DNA of 64,000 bases from Diogma glabrata (taxonomy: Eukaryota > Arthropoda > Insecta > Diptera > Cylindrotomidae): NCBI GenBank assembly GCA_963693315.1, contig OY856187.1, positions 377,280,599-377,344,598 of the forward strand, read 5' to 3'. Within the stretch, counting starts at the first letter, position 1; every line of letters starts with the position of its first letter. Made by a program: the position numbers and the translations under genes. The notes under the pieces were generated by a model. It did not search any database. It was given only the letters and a program-made list of their open reading frames with translations, and was not told where the DNA came from. Shown one piece after another: positions 1 through 11,645 of this stretch.

Positions 1-771
1 ATTTTAACCTTTTTACGTATCGCCACAAAGTAGAATATTTCAAACAAGCATTTATTTCATCTGCCGGTGTTGATCGGGGAACTACAGCCAATGTTTGTCT
101 GAAATCTCCTGCAAGCAATATTAATGCATTCCCAAATGGTCTGGTATTTCCACGCAAATCTTGCAATGATCGATCAAGCGCTTCAAGTGATTTTTTGCGC
201 GCCATTGTGCATTCAGCCCAAATGATTAGTTTACATTTCTGCAATACTTTTCCAATTCCCCATCCTTTGGAAAGGTTGCATGTGGGCGTTTCAATGAATT
301 GCATGTTTAATGGCAATTTCAAAGCGGAATGAGCTGTTCTTCCATCTGGTAGCAATGTCGCAGCTATGCCGGACGCCGCAAGAGCTAAAGCTATGCTATT
401 TTACGGTTGGATTACTGCTAGAATCGTTTAAGAATCGTTTTAGAAACGTTTTGCCAGTTCCTCCTGGCGCATCCAAGAAAAAGATTCCTACAACCCCGTT
501 ATCAACATTTTGCATTAGTTGATCGTAAATTGTTTTTTGTTCAAACGTTAGCTTCGGAATATTTGATTGCACATACGACAGTTACTTCTGTAATCCTTTT
601 ATTTATTTATGATGGATGATAGCACGCAAATTCGTATTGATGTTATCAGCATTCAATGGTATTGCTACACTCGAATCACTCAAATTTAATGTTTTTAAGT
701 ACTCAGAAATACAGCTAAACTTACCATCTGATTCATTGGCACTTTCATAAAAATCAATAAGCGCAAGTTGT
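1..771 (-). pseudogene. Helitron Pif1-like helicase fragment
   Basis: Read on the minus strand, three frames together give the helicase part of a Helitron Rep/Hel protein. In order: LALIDFYESANESDGKF (around 770-720), PLNADNINTN, then LTFEQKTIYDQLMQNVDNG, the Walker A motif DAPGGTGKT (around 475-450), AHSALKLPLNM (around 330), the Walker B region LIIWAECTMARKKSLEALD (around 225-170) and GDFRQTLAVVPRSTPADE (around 110-60). Helitron helicases unwind donor DNA during rolling-circle transposition. Stops and frameshifts near 600 and 430 show it is dead, and Walker B reads WAEC where family members have WDEC, losing the catalytic Asp. The fragment runs off the left edge of the window, so the rest of the protein lies outside. 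Very likely a Helitron; whether canonical or Helentron type cannot be told. Confidence 0.88.
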
Positions 772-2070
772 TAGTTAGTTATTCATGCACAGTACTGTTT
801 TATATATTTAAATTTCCTTCAAAATGGTAAGTTTTCTGTAGCCAAATGCTTTATAATTTATAACAATCACAAATAATATGCAGATCAGCTATTTCATTTA
901 TAATACTAAGAACAGATAATTAGTAACAGAAGTTATTTAAAAAAAACAGATGTTTAACGGTGGATTGATTCCAAAATTGCTTAAACAATGGTTCACCACC
1001 TGATCGTGCGATATAGTAAAAGTAAAGATATTCACATATATTATAGAGCAATGTAAATTAATTGATATTGTTACCAACCTTGCGACACAAATTTTAATAA
1101 TCCACGTGCGAAATCACGATTTTATATTTTCCTGATCCGTTTATTGGGAGAAATATGTAGCAAAAAGATCTATTTTGTTCAGTGTAAAATATTGTATTAC
1201 AGATTGCTTCAAGGATAATGTTTTTATAGTAAATGAAAACTGAGGACATTTTTACTCCTACCGAGGACAGTCCTACCGAAAGGAGAACACGTTGCAACCT
1301 TATTGGTTTACAAATTAGATAAAATAATCTTTGGGCCTATCACTATACGAAACTAATCGATTAAATTGAGCATGAAGTTAAAATCGACCATAAAGTTGAG
1401 TGATTTGAGAATAAAGCAGGTGAGACACTTGTAATTGTTGACAGCCTACGTTATAAAACATATACATATGTATAACGAAAAAAAAATTAAAAAAAAAAAA
1501 AAAAAAACTATGTAACAACCTTCCTGTATTCAAATGCAACGTTGTCTCCAAATTTCAAAAGATTCGATCAAGTACTTTCGGAGATTACCTATTTTGAACA
1601 AACGAACATTTACATTTTTATTTATATAGAAGATAGATAGATGATAGTAATAGTTATGCATAGCGTCCTTAGTACGATAAGGTACTTGATGTGTTGTGTA
1701 TTTGACTAACAAATTGTATGGTGGCCGAAGCCCCCCCCTTTCCTACCACACCTCCTCTTCCAAAAAAACCTTGTTTTTAGACATATTTTTGAATAATTAT
1801 ATAAAATACTAAACGAACAAAAATCGAAAAACTAATGATGACGAATTTGTGTCAATGGATGAGATTACTCATAGGAAAAGTTTTCATATTTATTGGAAAC
1901 ATTGGGGTGCTTCCAGGTGTACGTTAAGTTAAGTGTTCGTTTCATCGAACACTGGCACGAACCCTATAGTTTTGTACTAAAATTGGATTTCATAATTTTT
2001 CTGATATTTTGGTTATTTGTTGGCACTATTTTGAAAATAACAGACGTATTTTATTTCGTGTGATATTATT
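772..2070. other. AT-rich stretch without recognised gene
   Basis: I see no protein-family similarity. It holds a poly-A run near 1479-1508 and scattered short frames without conserved motifs. Confidence 0.5.
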
Positions 2071-2118
2071 TTGTTAAAATCGAATACTTATACAACAAAA
2101 AAGGTTATAAGGACAGTT

Positions 2119-2279
<161 letters not shown>

Positions 2280-2344
2280 TTATAATTTTCATTCTTTACA
2301 TGGAATGTTTATTATTTGTTTATAATATTTAGTTAATAGTTATA

Positions 2345-3235
2345 ATGCCGCGTCGAAAGCTATTGACAATGCGTAAAGTGAGGAAAATTATTGAAAATTA
2401 GAACGACGGAGATGAAGAAGTTGATAATATTTCTTTAACTAACAATCTTCCGCCTAACCGTGTTGATGGATTAAGCGATAAAGAAGATATTAATGATAAT
2501 TTTATATAGTTGAATCGTGATGTTAACAGTGATTTTCGGCGATGTGGCCAGATGTGTTTAGTTAAAACTTCGAGAAATATTGATGAAGATACAGAAGAAA
2601 ATGAGTTCATCGTTGAAGAACTCCAACCTGGACCATCAAATCATTAAGAACAACGACACAAAGAAAGTGAAATATGATTATTAATTATTGACTTCTTTTA
2701 AAAGTAAACCAAAATATGGTCAAGAAATCAAAAATAATTTCAGTATAATATACTACCTAGCTCTGCGCCTTTAGCTGATATGAGAAACAAGCTATGTGAA
2801 AAATTGAAGGACTCATAACGAAAGATTAATAACATAACGTAGAGTTTTTTGCGAATCACGAGGTGTTTTTGGCAATTATTTCACAAGTTACCATTTGCTA
2901 TATTATTGGCTTAAAAACGAAGTGACATTGACTGCTATGGATCTCTGCGCTTAATTTTTCCATGGTCAATACATGGAAGATGCACTGTCTTATCGCAAAA
3001 TATAAGACTAAAAAACATGGATTCAAATTGGTCACAGAAAGCCTTTTATTGACAAACGAGAATATGGAGAATATAGATGGATAACCAGGAGTTTGAGACA
3101 CCGCGTCATTTACCAGAGGTTTCTCAAGATCACATTATTGTCAACTAGAAAATAAACCTCGTAGGTGTCCACTAAAAAGGTGTGGCAAACCCACAATTTT
3201 CATGTGCCAAAATTGCAAGAAGCATTTTTTTTTGT
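2345..3235 (+). pseudogene. piggyBac-like transposase relic
   Basis: The left part starts MPRRKLLTMRKVRKIIEN and continues with an acidic stretch (NLPPNRVDGLSDKEDINDN, then DEDTEENEF), the layout of the acidic N-terminus of piggyBac-type transposases. At 3142-3235 a Cys-rich tail reads RRCPLKRCGKPTIFMCQNCKKHF, resembling the C-terminal cysteine-rich zinc-binding domain of that family. The DDD catalytic core between them cannot be recognised and the region is full of stops. The intact family is about 550-600 residues, while only about 300 codons fit here, so the core is deleted or decayed. No clear terminal repeats or TTAA duplication were found. The family assignment is an inference from the two ends. 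Confidence 0.5.
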
Positions 3236-3239
3236 AAAT

Positions 3240-4530
3240 AAATTATAAATTAACGTCTCTGAATATCCGATGATACCATGTCAACTAGGGATTAGGATTT
3301 TGTTTAAATAAATTAGGTTTCTTTAAGAAACTTATGAACTCTAACTTAAAATTTTTGAGGATTAAAGGTATCGAGTAAAACCCACGAATGTAAGGCACTC
3401 AGGAGATGAGAGTCTCTGTTGTCATTGCACGCTGAAAAGCAATAGTTATGCAACTTTTTATTGGGACCGTAAAAGCATGGGCCACAGTATTAGTTCTGGT
3501 GAAACGCTAAAAGTTTGATAGTTCCGGTAAAGCTGTTTTAATCTCAAGGAAGTTCGTTCATCCATAATGTATTTGTAGAAAATTGTCAAATCAGCTACAT
3601 TTCGTCTGTGCGGCAAGGAATCAAGCTCATTAGTAAGAGATTATCATTTTGATTGTTTTAAAAATGTCACTGTATCTAAATTAAATCTGAACTAAATCAT
3701 AAAATTTTTTTTAAAAACAAATTTTTTTGGTATGTAGTTACATGGACTCAGCGCCAGCGTTCGATGAAACGAACAGAAAACTTTTCCATTTTCCGAAAAA
3801 ACGATAAAAGTTTGCTTTTTTTTTCTCAGATTTGAGCTTATGAGCATCAAATTACTATAAAAAAGTATTTGGTTTTATCCTAGAAAATAGTTTCTGCAAC
3901 TCGGTTCGAAATGGGCTGAATTATGATCTGATAATTACCACCTAAAGGCTCTGATACTTTAAATTGTACTGTTATGAGGATGTTTTATCAGTTGCGACTG
4001 TAATTTCTACGTTTTCACCCAACCATATTATTCAACATTACGAAAAGTAGATGCGAACGCATCATTTTCGATGTTTTCCTATAATTATAAATACGAGAAT
4101 CCTACTGATCAGATGGGGAATTGTCATTTAATTTTTGATGAGTTGTGTTGAAAAATCTGTTGAATTGGCATTAAAATTGGAAATGGAGTTCCGTGAAGGT
4201 ATTCAACTTGATTACAATATGATTTTTAAAAGAAAAAAAACAAAGTTAGTAGAATTTAAAAAAAAGAAGAAAATTGTTTAGTGGAAGTTTCAGATCAAAT
4301 GAAATTTGGTTGAATTATGTTAAATGACAGTTATGTGAATAGAAAAAAAATTATAGTTGTTTGTATCGTCTGTAAAATGTATTTAGATAAATTTACCATT
4401 TTTTTCTTCGTTCAGTTAACACTAAGATATTTATAAATAGAAATTTTCGATTGTGGGTTATAATGAAAAATTGTTTAAGAATTAGAAGAAAAAAAATCTT
4501 ATTTGTTTTATTTTTCCATCAGTTCATGTG
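3240..4530. other. AT-rich stretch without recognised gene
   Basis: No coding similarity or clear repeat structure seen. Confidence 0.45.
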
Positions 4531-4532
4531 TA

Positions 4533-4705
4533 AGTGAAAGTGTTAGGTTTCCATAAAATTCAGCCGTAACCTGAACAGTTTGTATTGTTAGTTGTAAAAA
4601 TGCTGTAATATTTATTGTAAAAACGTTATTCCATCGTGAGTTTAGTGAAAGTGTTAGGTTTTCATAAAATTCAACTGTAACCTGAATTTACCTGTTGTTA
4701 TTAGT
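4533..4705 (+). repeat. direct duplication, about 60-bp unit
   Basis: Two copies start with GTGAAAGTGTTAGGTTT (4534 and about 4645) and continue with CATAAAATTCA and GTAACCTGAA. They are about 111 bp apart and differ by a few substitutions. Function unknown. Confidence 0.75.
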
Positions 4706-5206
4706 ATAATAAAACTGAAATTCTTTTTGAGAAACAAAAGAACTATGGGTGAATCAATCAAAATTAATTTGGTAATTACTGGTTGATGTTTGGATTGTTA
4801 GATTGATAATTTCATGTTTCGTAATCCAATCAAATATAAAAAGGAAAACGTCTAACAACCGTGGAGAAACAATTTCTTTCTATGCTTCAATAATATATCA
4901 ATAGTATTTTTGGCTACACTTATTTGATTCGCAACATTCCGCAATTCAACAATCAACAATTCAGCAATCATGTGTATATTTTTGTTTGGTACAGCTATTA
5001 TCTATGTAAAGCTACAACATTATTACACCAATTTCTTTATATTGATCTGGTATGCGTGATATTTTTAAGTACCGCGTCCACGGATTAAGATGATCAGCTA
5101 AGGGGATAGCCTGGAGAATGGGATCCGGATCATCAATTATGAGGTTAGATTACATATGTAAATATCTTCTTATGCGCGTTATTTTTAAATAAATAAATTA
5201 TATTAA

Positions 5207-5530
5207 TGGGGTGACGTGACGGTGACGGTTTCTTCGTTGTTGAGGGTGGCCAGAGTCTCTTTTCCTCCTTTTTGTTTTCTTCTGGCCTAAATTTTCTTTC
5301 GAAAGACGCGCACACTGTTTATTTGTGCTGGGGTGGCAGGTACACTTCCTCAAACCCACATGCTGAAGCTAGTTCAAGGTTATAAACCTCGCTATGTGCG
5401 CGACCTGCCTCTACTGATCCATTGGTGTTTCCAATGGGCCCTGTTCTCCATTACAGTACCAACAAAGAATCATTTTTCAATAATAAAACTAGCAAGCTAC
5501 AACTTCGCCCAGGAACAACAGGAACTGTAG
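5207..5530 (+). repeat. family X, 5' part (copy 1)
   Basis: This block matches 45190-45400: both have GCCAGAGTCT, TTATTTGTGCTGG, the run ACTAAAGCTAG or GCTGAAGCTAG, and ACGCGACCTGC or GCGCGACCTGC in the same order with similar spacing. Copy 1 begins next to TGGGGTGACG, copy 2 next to TGGGGTGAGT. The local frame is short and matches no family known to me. Confidence 0.6.
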
Positions 5531-5531
5531 T

Positions 5532-5876
5532 ATGTTGGTCTATTATCTGAGTAAAGTTATGTTAGAACACAACAGCTCAACCTGTTCACCTATACTTCGT
5601 CAGTTCTTGAGCTGTGTATGGATACAGATATTTATTATGGCCATTAAAGTTACCAAGAACTATAAATATGGCATTAGGATACATAGCCAGCTATTGTTGT
5701 ATAATTTTAGATTTTTGTACTGGTACAGCCGGTTGCTTCCATACTTGAAATGTTTAAATGGAAATTTTGGAAATAATTTTAAATGTTTTGGAACAAATGT
5801 TGGTCATGCCAGGCAAACATGGATCGTGCCAAGTCTGGAACGCGTGGGCAATTTGTCGAAAAATTACACTGTATGA
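5532..5876 (+). other. 114-codon ATG frame, unknown
   Basis: An uninterrupted frame from ATG at 5532 to TGA at 5874. It directly follows family X copy 1 and may be part of that repeat. The peptide is rich in Leu, Tyr and Asn, with no recognised domain. In DNA this AT-rich a 114-codon frame can arise by chance, so I do not claim a gene. Confidence 0.15.
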
Positions 5877-5879
5877 CAT

Positions 5880-7190
5880 TGTTTATGTAAGGTTTCTGTA
5901 ACTTGACCTTAACTGTTGTCGTTTTGTTGTGAGATAAGCTTCTAAAGTTAAAACAAACTTTATTAAATTTTGTATTTGCATTTTTCAGAAATCATAACTT
6001 ATTGACGTATTCAATTTATGTTCCAGATTTTTTTTGCAATCACAAAAAAACATCGACACACAGCAATATCATTTGAAATATACATAATCTCCCACTCCTT
6101 TTATTTATTTAAAGGATAACGTAAGGAATATAATATATTGTATAAGAAAAAAGGTATATAAATGCAAATAAAAGAATAATATTAATTTTTTATTTCAATT
6201 TTTGATTTTTGTCAAGCTAAAAAAAAAATATAAGAAAACAAAACACAATTGTGATTTTATATTGTTTATCTTGGAAGATGTTTGTTCGAGAAAAAAAAAA
6301 TAAAACGAATTGTGATTGGGATCAATTCTTAATCTTATGTAGTTATATGTCAACTCAAATCATGAAATTGAACAATTGAGAAGGAATGAAGGATCAAATA
6401 AGATTTTTTTTGTTGTATTAAGAAAACATTGTAGAAACAAAATTTACGAATTTCAAGGTATATATATACAGAAAACAAAAAGTAAAGGTTCCATAATCTT
6501 ACCTGTTTTCTTTTTATATGTTTTTTAAACGTTTATCTTTGATTAGGTTTTCGTTTTGTTTGTTCTGATTAAATTTATTAATTTTATCTTTGGTCTTACC
6601 TGAAATACTATTTCAACATTTTATTCTTCGATTTTGGTTTAAGATTTATTTATTTATTAATAAGAGAAACATTTGTTTTTTTATTTTTAACAATATCAGG
6701 GGAGTCGAAAATTTAAGAAAAATGGTTCTATATGGAAACTGTTTAAGGTAAGTTTGCTATAAAAAAGACAGGAAACAAAATTATTTAAGGAGATTATTTT
6801 TGTTTCAGAAAACAGATGTAATCAACTGAAAATCCTTTTCAATATTTTGAAATTTAATTTTAAAAATAAATAAATCAGTAATAAATATATGGATTTTTAT
6901 ATGAATGTCAGATTAATTTATTTTTCTCAAAGGTAAAATGTGTTGTTGCTTCCTTATTGAATTTATTGAGGATTAGTGTTACGCGTTAAAATTATTTTCT
7001 TTAAATTATAGATTTGTGTTATTTCAAAAATAGACCTTGGAAGGAATACAATATATATGTGAATTAAATCAACCGTTTCTAAATTTAACACATTTTTTAT
7101 TTTTAATTGATTGAGTGGTGTGAATCGCTCGTTTTTGTTGTTTAGATAGCATATCAACATGTTTGTTGATGTGTGCCCATGGGAAACTTC
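5880..7190. other. AT-rich stretch without recognised gene
   Basis: Low-complexity A/T-rich DNA with no supported feature. Confidence 0.45.
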
Positions 7191-8166
7191 CAGTACTGAT
7201 GGGAATGATGATTGTCATAAATAAAACCCCATTCGTTCACCCTCTTGCAGGATTCTGTGGTTCTCCAAGTTAGATGAATACAGGGACCACTGGAAACTCC
7301 TGCTCAACAAAATCTCTACTTACTCTTGGAGAGTATAATGGTAAGTGACCCAGGTAATCGTTGAATCTTCGGACTGGTCTTCTTCCTTGGAGTGACTGGT
7401 TCAGATGCGGAGTTGACCCTATCAACAAATTGTTAAAACCATGTTTTAACCCGTCGGCCGCATCGTTATGATGTAAGAAGTGTGTGTGTCAAAAAGTTCC
7501 TGAGTTTAAAGAGTTTAAGTTTCTGAGCTTAAAATTTCTGGTTTCAAACTCATCTGTGTTTTTTTTTGCTGATATAAAAATAGGGAATACGCACTTTCAG
7601 CATGAAGTTCTAGTGGCAGACATCGTTTATGAAGTAATTCTGGATCACATGGACTTCATGCGGGGAATGAATTTGTTATAGATGCTGGAAATGGAGTACT
7701 CAAGTATTGTAACGTGAAGTTGGCTCTTTATATTATTTGTATGGTGCAAAATCAACTGTGAGGCGAATAATATTGGAACATCGAGAAAAGCTGCCACCTA
7801 ATATTGAAACAATCGTCTGTAAAAATTGGGGGGAGATTTTGGGTCACCAAGGTTGTGGGTTGTGGAAGCCAATAAAATGGTCTACAACACCAAGAGTGCA
7901 CTAGATCTGTCACACAAAACAAAAGCCCGCAAGAAAGGAACAATCGTCGACAAATGTGAAGAAGGGGCTACCGTTGTGAAATGTGAACGCAATAGCACAC
8001 AGAAATGAAAGCCAAAAATCAATCGCAGAAGAAGGAAACACAAAATCTACTACAGAAGTGGACAACGAAGCTTACAATAGAACAAACGAAAGAATCACAG
8101 CAATTGCTCGAGCGTTATTCGTTCATTTTCTGAAACACATCAGCAGACAACGGAGTAACTAATATA
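7190..8166 (+). pseudogene. Ty3/gypsy gag-pol: protease region
   Basis: The frame at 7484-7681 ends in NTHFQHEVLVADIVYEVILD and HMDFMRGMNLL, the C-terminal half of a retropepsin-type protease of Ty3/gypsy elements (usual form: VADI...ILGMDFL). Downstream, REKLPPNIETIV and then LLERYSFIFSETHQQT (around 8105-8150) match the linker leading into gypsy reverse transcriptase. The upstream block 7190-7480 probably derives from the gag end and protease start but is too decayed to read. Internal stops (for example 7679) show a dead copy. The coding line stops at 8152-8166, where a foldback element is inserted, and resumes at 8813. Confidence 0.75.
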
Positions 8167-8826
8167 AGAACTGAATCTAAAAAATTATGGTGCAAATTAT
8201 GAAACTTTTTGCAACCCATACAATTTTCGAGCGATCTAGTTTCGAACCAATGAGAAAATTTTAAACTTTAAAAAAGTTTATCATTCTCATCAGGCTGACT
8301 CTAGACATTCTAGTATTGAATAACAAACTCGTATCGGTGAGAAGAAGATGACTAGTCTTCACTTGTGTCTATTGACACATGATTAACAATTAATTCAGTA
8401 AACTATTTGTCACCGATACGAGTTTGTTATTCAATACTAGAATGTCTAGAGTATAACAAAACAGTGATCACCAGAGAAATTAATTGACTAAACCTGAATC
8501 TATTAAATATATGTTTATGTAAATTTTTTGTTTTTTTTATACTTCGCTAGTGTTGTAACCTAATTTTTGGTTTATATTAATTAGCGTTGACATTTTTTGG
8601 TAGAGTTTATCTAGTCGGCTAGCCCTGATGAGAATGATAAACTTTTTTAAAGTTTAAAATTTTCTCATTGGTTCGAAACTAGAAAATTGTATAGATTGCA
8701 AAAAGTTTCATTATTTACACCATAATTTTTTAGAATCAGTTCTTATATTATTCTTGGTGGGAGATTTTCCATCGGGGTGATATTATATCACAAATAATTT
8801 ACAGAATTCATTGGAGTAACTAATAT
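8152..8826. mobile_element. foldback insertion in gypsy, 14-bp flanking repeat
   Basis: GGAGTAACTAATAT occurs at 8152-8166 and again at 8813-8826, and gypsy coding reads correctly if one copy and everything between is removed. The inserted DNA has two nested inverted repeats: outer arms 8160-8298 and 8613-8750 (about 139 bp, few mismatches) and inner arms 8298-8340 and 8410-8452 (43 bp, perfect). A tail of about 60 bp (8751-8812) follows the right outer arm. It has no coding capacity, so it is non-autonomous and would fold into a strong hairpin. The superfamily is unknown; a 14-bp duplication is long for most cut-and-paste transposons. Confidence 0.8.
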
Positions 8827-8930
8827 GGTAAAACATAAAATTGACACGGGAGCGAAGATACCGATTCGAGCACCAAGAAAATTACCATTAGCAAAGCGAG
8901 AAGTTGATAGAATGGTATCTAAACCTGGTA
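8827..8930 (+). pseudogene. Ty3/gypsy reverse transcriptase, N-terminal part
   Basis: Continues the gypsy line after the foldback element: VKHKIDTGAKIPIRAPRKLP followed by LAKREVDRMVSK. This is the conserved entry into gypsy RT (H-x-I-x-TG-x-x-P-I-R-x-x-x-R-x-x-P). One frame then runs on into LINE sequence at about 8931 (GIFPFCWKLANVQPVPN), so the open frame 8825-9187 is a chance chimera of two elements, not a gene. The catalytic part of gypsy RT is missing here and was lost at the LINE junction. Confidence 0.85.
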
Positions 8931-10282
8931 TTTTCCCATTCTGCTGGAAGTTGGCCAATGTCCAGCCTGTCCCAAATCTGACAGCCAATACGGTTTTAGA
9001 AACAATAGATCGATCAACAACCGATCTATTGAACTATGTAGCTCATCGTTGGAATAGCATACTTGAGAAAGGTGGTGAAACGTACATTATCGCATTAGGC
9101 ATCTCAAAAGCATTTGATCGAATCTGGCATGCCAACTTGATCAACAACTCGTTACGTATGGTTTTCATCCCGCAGTCGAAAATTTGATTCAAATTTTTCT
9201 GTCTAACTGATACATCTCGGTATCTATAGACGGCTTTTCTTCTGAGTCTAAATTAACTAACGCTGGTATACCCCAATGCTCAGTTTTATCTCCCACTTTA
9301 TTTTATTGACCAATTTATATCAACGAACTGTTGAAAATCACCAGGAACCCAAAAAATATTTTTGCAGATGATAGAACACTGCACAAGTCATTTTACCCTA
9401 TCTTCAAAGGGTAAAATGCATGAACGAATAAATCCCGCCCGGAGAGAAGCTGCCATAAATGTAAACGAGGACCTAGAAAAAGTCGCCGATTGGGGTGACA
9501 AATTTGGTCAATTTTAATTCTACTAAAACACAGCTATTGAATGTTTCCAGATCAAAGACAGAGGTTCCAAATGATATTGCAATTAATATGTGTAACGACT
9601 AAAAAGACAAATGTGAAAGCATTCGTTTATTGGGAGTCACAATTTCCAATAACTTACTCTGGAACGATCATATAATGGCCATGGCAAAGACGCGTCAAAA
9701 AAACTCGGCCTCCTCAATAGATGTAAAAAATATTTTACTTCGCATCAATTACTCAACATTTATAAGTCCTATATTTGTCCCTGCATGGAGTATTGTTGTC
9801 AAGTTTGGGGCGCTGCATCTGTTATTATCCTAGTTCTTTTGGACTCTGTTCAAAAGCGTGCTATACGAATTGTTGGTGATCGAAATTTAACATTAGATCT
9901 TGATTCCCTACAACATCGTTGCACTGTTGCTGATCTCATTGTTTTTTTATAAATATCGTAACCAGCGCTGCTCGGATGAAATCAGATCCATCATGCCTCA
10001 AACTTATACTTTTCCCCGTTATACTCGTCAATCTGTTTGTGCAAATAGTCAAACTATCGAGATTACTCACTGTCATAGTTACAAAATGCAAAGGGACTTC
10101 TGAGCGTACATCGTGCAATTGCAATGCTTGGCCTGAATCAATAGTCTCGAGTGCCTTCAATTCACAAACATTTAAAAAAGCGGCCACATCACCTCAGAAC
10201 GAATGTTGTTGTGGGACCTAGGTCTTAAGAGGTATCTTTGTGTTGTTGTGACACATTTTGTAATTCCAATATGAAAAAAAGA
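8931..10282 (+). pseudogene. LINE copy A: reverse transcriptase to 3' end
   Basis: APE-type non-LTR retrotransposon, Jockey-like. Recognisable in order: FPFCWKLANVQPVPN; STTDLLNYVAHRWN; IALGISKAFDRIWHANL (RT motif A, catalytic Asp kept, around 9093-9140); FADDRTLHKS-like traces near 9361; SIRLLGVTISNNLLWNDHI (around 9620-9675); then the C-terminal domain through WPESIVSSAFNSQTFKKA. A 3' untranslated end with GTGTTGTTGTGACACA and a short A-rich tail follows near 10275. Parts between motifs are deleted and frames shift many times. It is truncated at its 5' end by its junction with gypsy. Copy D (52177-53165) shares the same 3' half. Confidence 0.85.
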
Positions 10283-11051
10283 GGAAAATGGCTGGTGTTT
10301 TCGAGAAATCAGATAGGAGAAATCAGTTCACCAAAGGTTTTAGTCGGGAGGAAGAATGGAACTATGAGATTTTACGTTGTACAAAGTTTGTGCACAAAGT
10401 AACAACAAATGGAATATACACAGATCCAGATAAGAACAAAGTAGTAAAAGAATGGCCAATACTAAAGAATTTACATGAGCTTCGCAGTTTTCTGGTATTG
10501 TGCACTTACTACCGACTACCGTTTTGTGCGGGGATTTGCCAATCTTGCTAAGAGTCTGAATGAGCTCACGCGGAAGTATAAAGCATTTGAGTGGACAGAA
10601 AAGCAAGAAGCTGAATTAGTTGAACTTCGGAGAAGATTGTGCACTGCATCACTTCTGTCTTACCCAGTACCAAATTTTAAGTTCGCATTAGACACTGACG
10701 CCAGCAATAATGGCATAGGAGGAGTGTTATCTCAAGAAATTAATGGACAAGAGAAAGTAATAGCTTATTACTCGAAGATACTGTCCAAACCAGAAAGGAA
10801 TTATTGTGTAACCCGTAAAGAATTGCTGACTATAGTGGCATGTGTAAGACATTTCCACAAATTTTTAGACGATCAAAAATCTTAACGAGCTGATCATGAA
10901 CTGAAAGAACTGATCATGGAGTATTAAGGTGGCTTCTACAATTTAAGAACCCGGAGTGACAAGGAGCACGATGGATTGAACACTTACAGGCTTATAATTT
11001 CGACATTGAACATCGGAGGGGAAGTCCACATTGGAAATGCTGATGCATTAT
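10283..11051 (+). pseudogene. Ty3/gypsy RT end and RNase H
   Basis: The gypsy line resumes after LINE A: VHKVTTNGIYTDPDKNKVV, then LHELRSFLVLCTYYR, then FANLAKSLNELTRKYKAFEW (end of RT and connection), then RNase H with LDTDASNNGIGGVLSQ (first catalytic Asp kept, around 10688) and AYYSKILSKPERNYCVTRKE. Beyond the stop at 10882 it continues in other frames: RWLLQFKNPE, ARWIEHLQAYNFDIEHRRGS and finally NADALS at 11041-11051. Intact elements go on to integrase. Here the element ends abruptly at the CAG terminus of the hAT transposon. The RNase H frame is open for 136 codons, so this copy is not very old. Confidence 0.9.
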
Positions 11052-11107
11052 CAGAGGCGTAGCTAAGGGGGGCGGGGGGGGGGGGCGGTCCGCCCCGGGT
11101 GTCACCC

Positions 11108-11645
11108 GTTTTGGGGTGACACCCGAACGTAAAAAACTTAAACAAACCATCACAATGTTTTCAACGATAAATCACTTCGAAAGCGTTTTGGGGTGACACC
11201 CGAACGTAAACAATTTAAACAAACCATCACAATGTTTTCAATGATAAATCACTTCGAAACCGTTTTGGGGTGACACCCGAACGTAAAAAACTTAAACAAA
11301 CCATCACATGTTTTCAACGATAAATCACTTCGAAACCGTTTTGGGGTGACACAGGAACGTAAACAACTTAAACAAACCATCACAATGTTTTCAATGATAA
11401 ATCACTTCGAAACCGTTTTGGGGTGACACCCGAACGTAAAAAACTTAAACAAACCATCACAATGTTTTCAATGATAAATCACTTCGAAACCGTTTTGGGG
11501 TGACACCCGAACGTAAACAACTTAAACAAACCATCACAATGTTTTCAATGATAAATCACTTCGAAACCGTTTTGGGGTGACACCCGAACGTAAAAAACTT
11601 AAACAAACCATCACATGTTTTCAACGATAAATCACTTAGAAACTA
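11108..11645 (+). repeat. 77-bp satellite, 7 units, in hAT left end
   Basis: Units begin GTTTTGGGGTGACAC at 11108, 11185, 11262, 11338, 11415, 11492 and 11569. Units 1, 3, 5 and 7 have CGTAAAAAACTT, while units 2, 4 and 6 have CGTAAACAA. Units 3 and 7 share a single-base deletion (CACATG instead of CACAATG). The pattern implies amplification in blocks of two and four units. The unit is derived from the subterminal sequence of the hAT. Confidence 0.95.

Noticed and set aside
11108..11645. CRISPR-like regular repeats
   Set aside because: Units are directly adjacent without unique spacers, in a eukaryotic hAT end.
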